31,028 nucleotides of DNA from an uncultured Fretibacterium sp. (GTDB taxonomy: Bacteria > Synergistota > Synergistia > Synergistales > Aminobacteriaceae): assembly GCA_937899395.1 (NCBI GenBank), contig CALBPU010000055.1, forward strand, positions 1 through 31,028, in the 5' to 3' direction. How positions within the stretch are numbered: position 1 is the first letter of the stretch; every line of letters starts with the position of its first letter. Shown here piece by piece: positions 15,052 through 22,349 of this stretch. The position numbers and the translations under genes were made by a program. A model generated the notes under the pieces. That model did no database searches, was not told where the DNA came from, and saw nothing but the letters and a program-made list of their open reading frames with translations.

Positions 15052-17472
15052 ATGTCTATGATAATGAACCACGATATAACTTCATTAATGGGTCAACGAA
15101 TAATGCAGAAAAATTCTTTGGCAATGAAACGTTCTCTTGAAAAATTATCAACAGGGCTGCGCACAAAAATTCCTGACATGGATAACACCGCAGGAGTCGC
15201 AGTAGGCGAGGTAATGCGTTCAAGAATTTTCGGAATCGAAAAGGCTCTTAACAACACTCAAGACGGTATCAGCCTCATTCAAACTGCAACAGGTGCTCTT
15301 GAATCAACTCAATCAATGTTAATGAGAATGAGAGAGCTTTCAGTTCAGGCAGCCAACGATACTTTAACTCAACAGGACAGAAGTTATATTCAGGTTGAAG
15401 TAAACGAAATTCGCAACGAAATTGACCGAATCGGAAGCACTACTCAATTTAACCGCAAAAAAATTTTAAGCGGAGATAACGCAGCCTTATGGAGCAGCAC
15501 GGATAACAATGTTAAAGCGATTATTCACGGAGGTCTCAGAGCTGTTGACGAGTACGGGCAAAAATACAGCGTTGAGGGAAATTACAAAATTTCCGTGAGT
15601 GCTATTGCAGGTAAAGCTGAAACTCAAAAATCCGACATCTTCAGAATTAAACATGATGATATTGTTACTAACAAAGCTCTTAACGTTAAAGCAGGCGTTA
15701 AAGATGTTGAAGTCAGCGGCAATGTTGCAGCGGGAAATTATTCATTCCATTTATCCAAAGGTTCAGCAGATGAAGTAAAAGTTACGGGACATTTCGGTGT
15801 CGGCGGATTTAATGAGGAAGAAGAAACTCAATATAATTTTGACGATGTTTTCAGCTTTGATGTCTCTGACGGAATGACCGAAAACGCCAGCATATTGTTT
15901 GAGGTAAAGAGCGTAAATTCTCAAACTCAAACTGTAACTCTAAAAGCCTCTGCCGAAATTTTAACTCAAGAAGGCACAACACGCCGCGCTGTCATGGATA
16001 ATATTTTGTTGAGAGGTGCAAATCCTGATGAAGGACGCAATGAAGGTACAACAGTTGAGCTTGATAAACTTTTCGGCAACGATTCTTTCAGTATCACTCT
16101 TAATACTGCCGACTATGTGAACGAAGGCGCAATGTTTTCCGTTAATGTCAGTGCCCAAACACCTGTTGAAAATTCAATCGGAATTGATTTAAGCGGCATG
16201 ATCGACACCTCAATCCCTGATAAATGGGACAACGCACCTTTCAGCGGCGAAACTTTACATTATGTCCTTAACGGAGATGTTACGGCAAACAAGGAAATAA
16301 AATTCACAAATTATTTCGTCAACTCCAGAACCGGAACAGCTTCAACAGGAACTATAACACTAAAAACTTCTGACACTTTCAAGAGTGTTAGTTCCGACGG
16401 TCAGCTTGATACTTCCGAACAAACTACCCTCGCAAATTTTGATGTAAATTATGTCGGGAAAGTTGCAAACGGCGATACGAGATTGAGGGACATTGATAAA
16501 TTTTGGGACGCTCAAGGAGTTTTCATTCTTACTGAACCGAAAGAATTAACGTTAACTCAAGGCGACGGGAAGCAGGCTAAAATTATGCTTCAGGCTGATG
16601 ATACTCTTAACGATGTTGCTCTGAAATTAAACAGGGCTGTTGCGATAGGATTAGGTCAATCAAAATATGTTGATGATATTTCAAAATTTGTTTCGTTTGT
16701 TGAAGGAGGAACAAAAGGTTTTGAATCTGTCGGAGGAACATTTGTAATTAATTCCGCTCTTGCAGGCTCAATGGGTGAAATAACTCTCTCAGGAAATGAA
16801 GATGTATTAAAAGCTTTCTCCCTTAACACTATTCAAAAATCCGAAGAAAATCAATATAACGTTACAGTCAGAGATGCTCATACGGGCGATTTAATTGCTG
16901 AACGGGTAAAAATTACGGGCAATCGTTTAATCGGAGTTATTCACAAAAATATTGACGTTGAATTCGATCCGACACTCGGAATAAATATCTCTTGGAACGA
17001 GGCAACGAAAAAATTTGATTTCAATGACAACACAAACGGAAAAGGCAGCGAAGTTACTTTGCATGTTGCCGATAACACAACTGTACTTCAAACGGGAACT
17101 GCTGAAGGCGAAGATGTTATATTAAATATCGGTGATATGAGAAGCCACGCTCTGGGACTTGACGGAATTAATGTTATGAGTCAGAAAAGGGCAGCTAAAT
17201 CAATAGAGCTTATTGACCTTGCGATAGATAAAGTTTCAATGCAGCAAGCTAAACTCGGAGGCGCTCAAACACGTCTTGAACATCACATCGGAAATTTAAC
17301 ATCGGAACTTGAAGCCTTAACTGACGCTACAAGCACAATCAGAGATGTTGATTACGCAAAAGAGATTATGGAGTTCACACGTATTAGAATTTTAATGGAA
17401 TCTAATTCGGCAATGCTCGCTCAATCAAACGCAATTCAACAGCAAAGTATTTTAAGCATTATGAGAAACTAA
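15052..17472 (+). CDS. Divergent second flagellin
   Basis: The 806-residue protein is clearly homologous to the major flagellin over its whole length, but lacks the ~130-residue segment after GHFGVGG. The D0/D1 ends are altered: LRTKIPDMDNTAGVAVG replaces LRINSAADDAAGLAI, and the C-terminus ends SNAIQQQSILSIMRN. MRMRELSVQAAND is kept. A LTQGDGKQAKIMLQADD stretch is the flagellin IN-like motif. Codons are AT-rich and the ribosome site is weak (GGTG about 10 bases upstream), suggesting much lower output than the first gene. Three ATG codons occur in the first five; 15052 is chosen because it aligns with the first flagellin. It may be a minor filament subunit or a segment-specific flagellin. No terminator follows before the next gene. 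Confidence 0.93.
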   Translation: MSMIMNHDITSLMGQRIMQKNSLAMKRSLEKLSTGLRTKIPDMDNTAGVAVGEVMRSRIFGIEKALNNTQDGISLIQTATGALESTQSMLMRMRELSVQAANDTLTQQDRSYIQVEVNEIRNEIDRIGSTTQFNRKKILSGDNAALWSSTDNNVKAIIHGGLRAVDEYGQKYSVEGNYKISVSAIAGKAETQKSDIFRIKHDDIVTNKALNVKAGVKDVEVSGNVAAGNYSFHLSKGSADEVKVTGHFGVGGFNEEEETQYNFDDVFSFDVSDGMTENASILFEVKSVNSQTQTVTLKASAEILTQEGTTRRAVMDNILLRGANPDEGRNEGTTVELDKLFGNDSFSITLNTADYVNEGAMFSVNVSAQTPVENSIGIDLSGMIDTSIPDKWDNAPFSGETLHYVLNGDVTANKEIKFTNYFVNSRTGTASTGTITLKTSDTFKSVSSDGQLDTSEQTTLANFDVNYVGKVANGDTRLRDIDKFWDAQGVFILTEPKELTLTQGDGKQAKIMLQADDTLNDVALKLNRAVAIGLGQSKYVDDISKFVSFVEGGTKGFESVGGTFVINSALAGSMGEITLSGNEDVLKAFSLNTIQKSEENQYNVTVRDAHTGDLIAERVKITGNRLIGVIHKNIDVEFDPTLGINISWNEATKKFDFNDNTNGKGSEVTLHVADNTTVLQTGTAEGEDVILNIGDMRSHALGLDGINVMSQKRAAKSIELIDLAIDKVSMQQAKLGGAQTRLEHHIGNLTSELEALTDATSTIRDVDYAKEIMEFTRIRILMESNSAMLAQSNAIQQQSILSIMRN

Positions 17473-17478
17473 AAAATT

Positions 17479-19140
17479 ATGGCATTCGGACAGGAATTTA
17501 TAACAGGACTTGCAGGGGTGTTACAAAAATTAATGCCCTTGCGAGTTAATCGTATTGAAGGCGGAGAAGCTTGGGTGGCTTTGAAATCATTTTCGGAACA
17601 ATGGATTTTATTTTCATGGACATCGGGGGCATCGGGTGTTTGTCCTGCTTCACAAAACGAAATTAACGCACTTAAAGATATTTCACCGTCTAAGGCATCA
17701 ATAGCTGAGGCGTTAAAGAGCAGATTGTTACACGGAGGGGAAATTTTTTCCGTAAGACAGTTAAACAACGACAGAATTTTAGAATTTCAGGCAAGAAGAA
17801 GAGTTTCGGCAGGTTTAAGCGTTAATTATTATATTGTTATCGAAATCACGGAACCTGTTGCAAATTTTATATTGCTCGATGAAAATCGTAAAATCGACGA
17901 AGCTGCTCGACATTCAACACCTGATGTAAATCGTTACAGAACAATTTTACCCGGCCATGTTTATAATTTACCGCCTTCATTTGAGGGAATAACGTTACAA
18001 AATAATAAAGCGTTAAATTTTGAGGACGTTCAAAATATCAAAGGTATCGGAAGACCTTTAGCAAGATTAATTCAGGCTCATTGGAATGAACGTGAAAATA
18101 TTTCGTGGCATTCGGCATTAATGAAACTCACTGATGAAAATTCTGACGTGCCGTGCAAAATCATCACGAAAAATAATTATCTCACTCGTTTTGATTTTGA
18201 TTTTTCGGAAACAGTTTCACTCGGCAATGACGTTTTCAAGGCTTCAAGGTACGGAGTTTTAATTCCGTTATTGAGAAAAGGCCGTGAGAAAGTTTTACAT
18301 GAAGTTGACGCAAAATTAAAACGCTCCGTTAAATCACGTGAAAGACATCGGGACGGATTGTTGAAACAGTTAAAGGAATGTGAGGAAGCAGAGATTTTCA
18401 GGCGAAAAGGCGAGGCGATATTAACTCACATTTATGAAATTCCGAAAAGAGCTGAAGAAATAACTTTGACGGATTGGGAAGGCAACGAGTTAAAAATTTC
18501 TCTCGACCCGAATTTATCACCGTCAAAAAATGCCGAAAGATATTTCAAGCGTTACAAAAAAGCTATGGGCAATCCTGACGAAATAAAATCAAACCTTGAG
18601 GCCGTAAATTCATCAATAAAAGAAATAAAAGAACAACACGATTTACTTGAAGCTATTGATGATCCCGAAAATTTTAATCAGGCTGTTAAAGATTTAAGCG
18701 AATGGATTTTACCTAAGAATGAAATAAAGAAGAATTTTTCACCTAAACGCAAAAAAAATCAACCCGACCGAACAAAAATTCCGCCTCATTTGAATATTAT
18801 GAAAGACGGAGTGAATATTTTAGTGGGACTTTCAGCGAGAGGAAACCGTCATGTAACTTTTAAGCTCGCAAGACCTGAAGACATTTGGTTACATGCTCAT
18901 GAAATGCCGGGCGCCCATGTAATAATTAAAGGTGTTAAACGTGATGAGCTTGAAAAATCAAGGCGTGAAATTCTTGAATATGCTGCGGGATTGGCTGCAA
19001 GTCATTCATCAGGGAAAAATTCAGGCTCAGTTCCTATTGATTACACCGAACGAAAATATATTCGCTCAGTGCCGGGAACTGTTGCACTTGTAACTTACAC
19101 AAATCCCGGAACGTTAAGAATTATGCCTTTGCAAGAATGA
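17479..19140 (+). CDS. rqcH: RqcH/NFACT ribosome quality-control protein
   Basis: The 553-residue protein has the NFACT layout: NFACT-N (about 1-200) with the conserved Asp-Arg pair D98-R99 in NNDRILEF, a helix-hairpin-helix (VQNIKGIGRPLARLIQ), a long charged coiled-coil (about 290-390), then NFACT-R (about 430-553) with DIWLHAHEMPGAHVIIKG and YTERKYIRSVPGTVALVTY. In Bacillus, RqcH binds obstructed 50S subunits with peptidyl-tRNA and directs C-terminal alanine tailing; the Asp-Arg pair is needed there. An older name for the family is fibronectin-binding protein FbpA. The ATG lies only six bases after the flagellin stop and has no visible Shine-Dalgarno, so translation may depend on termination of the flagellin frame. 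Confidence 0.9.
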   Translation: MAFGQEFITGLAGVLQKLMPLRVNRIEGGEAWVALKSFSEQWILFSWTSGASGVCPASQNEINALKDISPSKASIAEALKSRLLHGGEIFSVRQLNNDRILEFQARRRVSAGLSVNYYIVIEITEPVANFILLDENRKIDEAARHSTPDVNRYRTILPGHVYNLPPSFEGITLQNNKALNFEDVQNIKGIGRPLARLIQAHWNERENISWHSALMKLTDENSDVPCKIITKNNYLTRFDFDFSETVSLGNDVFKASRYGVLIPLLRKGREKVLHEVDAKLKRSVKSRERHRDGLLKQLKECEEAEIFRRKGEAILTHIYEIPKRAEEITLTDWEGNELKISLDPNLSPSKNAERYFKRYKKAMGNPDEIKSNLEAVNSSIKEIKEQHDLLEAIDDPENFNQAVKDLSEWILPKNEIKKNFSPKRKKNQPDRTKIPPHLNIMKDGVNILVGLSARGNRHVTFKLARPEDIWLHAHEMPGAHVIIKGVKRDELEKSRREILEYAAGLAASHSSGKNSGSVPIDYTERKYIRSVPGTVALVTYTNPGTLRIMPLQE

Positions 19141-19355
19141 TTTATTAACATACGAAGAATTTTTTTTAGTCTGTTCCCATTATCCGCAAGTATTAAAGAA
19201 AAATCAGAAATACCTTGCGAAGTTTTGGGAAATTTGCAAAGGATCAGCCTCAAAGAAATCGTGCATGAGTTTTCCCAATGCTGTTTTACTGTTCCTGTCT
19301 GATGCGAACTATCATTGAAAATTTTTATGTTTTCTTCAATGTAACGGTTTTCCCG
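19141..19355. other. Intergenic stretch with a start-less open frame
   Basis: The 215-base gap separates convergent rqcH and nudC. On the minus strand one frame stays open for about 60 codons (roughly 19130-19316) without a start codon. The peptide matches nothing I recognise, so it could be a gene remnant or chance. A small hairpin, TAACGG-TTTTC-CCGTTA (19342-19358), overlaps the nudC stop but has no T-run on its minus-strand side. Confidence 0.3.
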
Positions 19356-20126
19356 TTAAGATTTTGAGGCCAAAAAATTCTCAATGAGTTTTCGTGCTAT
19401 GCTAGCTCTGTCAGGAATATTCATTTTACGAATCTCTTCAGGCGAAAAAAATCCTGCTCTCGAAATTTCAATTCCGTCCGGCTTAACTTCTCCTGATAAA
19501 TATTCCGCCGTAAATCCTAACATTAATGAATTTGGAAATGGCCATGTCTGTGAACCAAAATATTTTATGTTCTTAACCTCGATTGAAACCTCTTCTCGAA
19601 TTTCACGCCTAACTGTTTCTTCAAGTCTTTCACCGGGTTCAACAAATCCTGCTATGATACTGTAACGTGTCTCAGGCCACGCTGTGTTATGAGCCAATAA
19701 CAATTTTCCTTCATGTTCAATCGCAGTTATTACAGCAGGAGATATTGGAGCGTAAAAAACTTTTCCGCACTTTTCGCAAATTCTTCCGTAATCATTTTCA
19801 GACGCAAAAATTTTTCCTCCGCACTTAGAACAAAAATTAATCTCGCAAAACCAATTCCTAAATTGCCATGCACGGCTCGCTAATGTCATGCCCTTATCGT
19901 CTCCGAGATGTAAAAATTCTCTCATCGTCATTAATTTTTCATCAGTACGCAAAAATTTTTCATCAATATTAACGTCAGCCCATGCCGTTAAACCCTGCCA
20001 AACTTTCGGCAATTCATTTGATGACATGCAAATTTCAAAACCATCGTGCGAACTGATGTAAACTTCATCAAAATCGTAAATCACTAAATCCTTTACAAAA
20101 ATTTTATCCTTACAAAATACCAACAT
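19356..20126 (-). CDS. nudC: NADH pyrophosphatase NudC
   Basis: The 256-residue Nudix hydrolase cleaves NAD(H) to NMN(H) and AMP; NudC enzymes also remove NAD caps from RNA. A zinc ribbon sits near residues 98-125 (FCSKCGG and CEKCGK). The Nudix box is GFVEPGERLEETVRREIREEV, with Ser in place of the usual last Gly (EEVSI for EEVGL). SQTWPFPNSLMLGF is the NudC-specific SQPWPFP-type signature, here with Thr for Pro. The catalytic Glu residues are present, so activity is expected. It is divergent from the yedF-like operon. The short shared region 20127-20187 holds TATAAT at 20150-20155 on the plus strand. Confidence 0.92.
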   Translation of the reverse strand: MLVFCKDKIFVKDLVIYDFDEVYISSHDGFEICMSSNELPKVWQGLTAWADVNIDEKFLRTDEKLMTMREFLHLGDDKGMTLASRAWQFRNWFCEINFCSKCGGKIFASENDYGRICEKCGKVFYAPISPAVITAIEHEGKLLLAHNTAWPETRYSIIAGFVEPGERLEETVRREIREEVSIEVKNIKYFGSQTWPFPNSLMLGFTAEYLSGEVKPDGIEISRAGFFSPEEIRKMNIPDRASIARKLIENFLASKS

Positions 20127-20187
20127 AAAATTTCAACTCCTTTGTGCTTTATAATATACAAAAAATTTCAGGTGATGACAAAATATT

Positions 20188-20838
20188 ATGCTTACCATAA
20201 ATATTAATGATAAACATGGCAATGATGCTTTGAATTTTCTGCGAGATTCTATTGCAAATGAAAAGGATATTAGAGTTTTAATTGAGCCTTCGCAATTTGT
20301 TGAGATAAAAAAATTTTTGGAGAGTTTGAATTTTTCCGATATTCTCCCTGAAGATGATGACGGAAATTTATTTATCGTAGCTTCAAGAGAAATAGAGCCG
20401 GACGAAAATTTAACGCCAGTCAAAATTGATGAAACACACATTGAACATGTTGAAGAACCTCAAAACATTGAACCTCAACCGATAACAACCGTAAAGCCGA
20501 AAGCTGAAATCATAAAAAATTCCACCGGGATTTTAATTTCATGTGAAAGCGCAAAATGTAATTCCTTATTCATGAAAAAATTTTTAAGCTCCCTAGTAAA
20601 TTCAAATATTAAACCGAATGTTATTGCTTTAATGAACGGTTCCGTAAAACTTGCTGCTTATAATTCAAACACCTGCGAATATTTGAAGAAGCTCGAAGAT
20701 TACGGAGTAAAAATTTTAATTTCTGATTCTTGTGCTGATAGAATGGGAATTAGTGAAGCTGTCGGAGCAGGAGTTATGGTTGATACGGTTGATATACTTG
20801 AGGAAATTTTTGTTTGCGAGAAGGTGATTAGTATATGA
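20188..20838 (+). CDS. YedF-like protein with DsrE-type C-terminal domain
   Basis: The 216-residue protein has a degenerate TusA-like N-terminus (about 1-70), a Pro/Glu-rich linker (about 70-110) and a DsrE-like C-terminal domain (about 112-216): GILISCESAKCNSLFMKKFL, VIALMNGSVKLAAYNS, LKKLEDYGVKILISDSCADR and VDTVDILEEIF. This is the layout of YedF, annotated as a sulfurtransferase-like selenium metabolism protein. The TusA CPxP cysteine is missing and the usual CGTC of the DsrE part is SDSC, so only one candidate reactive Cys remains. It overlaps the next gene by four bases (ATGA, 20835-20838). AGGTG lies 12 bases before the ATG. Function with nucleoside-salvage partners is unknown; naming as YedF is moderately sure. 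Confidence 0.65.
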   Translation: MLTININDKHGNDALNFLRDSIANEKDIRVLIEPSQFVEIKKFLESLNFSDILPEDDDGNLFIVASREIEPDENLTPVKIDETHIEHVEEPQNIEPQPITTVKPKAEIIKNSTGILISCESAKCNSLFMKKFLSSLVNSNIKPNVIALMNGSVKLAAYNSNTCEYLKKLEDYGVKILISDSCADRMGISEAVGAGVMVDTVDILEEIFVCEKVISI

Positions 20839-21677
20839 ACGAATGGAAATCCGATGCAGATCGGCCGACTATGGAAGATAATTTGCAATATCATATTCAA
20901 TGTAAAGACGGGGATATTAACAGATATGTTTTGTTGCCCGGAGACCCTGAACGAGTTGACGCAATCGCTGATGAATGGGACGAGAAAAAATTTATAGCGT
21001 CTCACAGAGAGTTCAAAACTTTCAGCGGAAAAATTAACTGTGTTCCTATCAGTGCATGTTCAACGGGAATTGGAGGAGCTTCGGCCTCAATAGCTGTTGA
21101 AGAGCTTGCGAATTTGGGAGCAGATACTTTTATCAGGTTAGGGACCTGCGGTGCAATTAACGAAAAAATTAACTGCGGTGAAATAATTATTTGTTCGGGA
21201 GCAATGCGTCAGGACGGTACAAGCAATGATTATGTTGATGTTTCGTACCCTGCTGTTGCTAATCACGAAATTATTTTAGCGTTGATTGAGGCGTGCGAAA
21301 AATTAGGGAAAAAATATCACGTCGGGATTTCCTGCACCACAGCTTCGTTTCATTGCGGACAAGCTCGAACCGGCTTTAACGGTTACACTCAATCAAAATT
21401 CCAAAACAAAATTTCAGACTTACAAAAAGCTAACGTCATGAATTTTGAGATGGAATCTGCGACGATTTTAACGCTTGCGAATATTTACGGATTTCGAGCT
21501 GGAGCAGTTTTTGCAGTTGTAGCCGATCGAAACAAAAATGAATTTGTATACTCAGGAATTGAAGACAGCATTATAATTTCAAATGAAGCGGTAAAAATTT
21601 TGGCATCATGGGATAAATTAAAGCTTGAAAAATCAAAACGCTTTTTTTACCCTAAACTTTTAACAGGAGGATTTTAA
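20835..21677 (+). CDS. udp: Uridine phosphorylase-type nucleoside phosphorylase
   Basis: The 280-residue protein belongs to the PNP/UDP family, which splits nucleosides with phosphate to base and ribose-1-phosphate. Seen are the phosphate-loop LLPGDPERV (about 33-41), STGIGGASASIAVEEL, FIRLGTCGAI, RQDGTSNDY, and the nucleoside-site NFEMESATILTLANIYG followed by AVVADR. The family pattern and the NFEMES stretch favour uridine phosphorylase, but specificity could extend to other nucleosides. It sits between the yedF-like gene (4-base overlap) and hpt (3-base gap), so the operon links pyrimidine and purine salvage. Confidence 0.88.
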   Translation: MNEWKSDADRPTMEDNLQYHIQCKDGDINRYVLLPGDPERVDAIADEWDEKKFIASHREFKTFSGKINCVPISACSTGIGGASASIAVEELANLGADTFIRLGTCGAINEKINCGEIIICSGAMRQDGTSNDYVDVSYPAVANHEIILALIEACEKLGKKYHVGISCTTASFHCGQARTGFNGYTQSKFQNKISDLQKANVMNFEMESATILTLANIYGFRAGAVFAVVADRNKNEFVYSGIEDSIIISNEAVKILASWDKLKLEKSKRFFYPKLLTGGF

Positions 21678-21680
21678 TTT

Positions 21681-22217
21681 ATGGCTTATAAACTCGGAGA
21701 CGTAATTTTATCTCGTGAAACTATTGCGAGACGTGTGAAAGAACTTGCCGAAGAAATTGCGAACAATAACGGCCGTGAAAATAATTTAACGGTTGTCGGA
21801 ATTTTAACGGGAGCATCATTTTTTCTGACGGATTTAGTGCGTGAAATGCCCGAAGATATGGACGTAAGGATTGATTTTATGTCAGTAGCGTCTTACGGAG
21901 ACGGCACAAAGACAAGCGGCGTTGTAAGAATTTTTCATGATCTTAAATCAAGCATTGAAGGTAAAAATGTTTTAGTTGTTGAGGATATTGTTGACTCAGG
22001 ATTGACGCTCTCACACCTTCTCGGACTTCTTGAAGCAAGAAACCCTGCAAGCCTAAAAGTTTGTGTTTTGCTCGACAAATATGAACGTCGTAAAACAGAA
22101 GTAAAAGTTGATTATTGCGGATTTAGGATCCCCGATAAATTTGTCGTAGGTTACGGGCTTGATTTTGCAGGAAGATGGAGACACCTAAAAGATATTAAGT
22201 ATGTAGTTGAGGAATAA
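21681..22217 (+). CDS. hpt: Hypoxanthine phosphoribosyltransferase
   Basis: The 178-residue enzyme converts hypoxanthine (and guanine) with PRPP to IMP (GMP). The PRPP-binding loop VLVVEDIVDSGLTL is near residues 95-108. VGILTGASFFLTDLVREM is the N-terminal loop, and the C-terminal VVGYGLDFAGRWRHLKDIKYV is typical of bacterial HPRT. Length is normal. A strong AGGAGG precedes the ATG. It is the last gene of the yedF-like/udp operon and is followed by a strong terminator. Confidence 0.96.
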   Translation: MAYKLGDVILSRETIARRVKELAEEIANNNGRENNLTVVGILTGASFFLTDLVREMPEDMDVRIDFMSVASYGDGTKTSGVVRIFHDLKSSIEGKNVLVVEDIVDSGLTLSHLLGLLEARNPASLKVCVLLDKYERRKTEVKVDYCGFRIPDKFVVGYGLDFAGRWRHLKDIKYVVEE

Positions 22218-22227
22218 GAAAAAACAT

Positions 22228-22260
22228 AACCTCCGTGTAAAAATTATGCGGAGGTTTTTT
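22228..22260 (+). terminator. Rho-independent terminator after hpt
   Basis: AACCTCCG (22228-22235) pairs perfectly with CGGAGGTT (22249-22256), with a 13-base loop and a run of T residues to 22260. Confidence 0.93.
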
Positions 22261-22263
22261 CAT

Positions 22264-22295
22264 AAAAAATCCTGCCCATTAAATGAACAGGATTT
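22264..22295 (-). terminator. Rho-independent terminator of the surface-protein gene
   Basis: AAATCCTG (22267-22274) pairs perfectly with CAGGATTT (22288-22295). On the minus strand it is followed by further T residues (CAGGATTTTTTATG), so it ends transcription coming from the large minus-strand gene, about 55 bases after its stop. Confidence 0.8.
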
Positions 22296-22349
22296 AATTC
22301 AAATCAAGTTATTATTTTGTGTTCCGTTTTAGCGGATAATTTCTTTGTC

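Noticed and set aside
14907..15140. A 77-codon frame across element C and the second flagellin start
   Set aside because: It reads the palindromic element and then flagellin in the wrong frame; no ribosome site or recognisable product.
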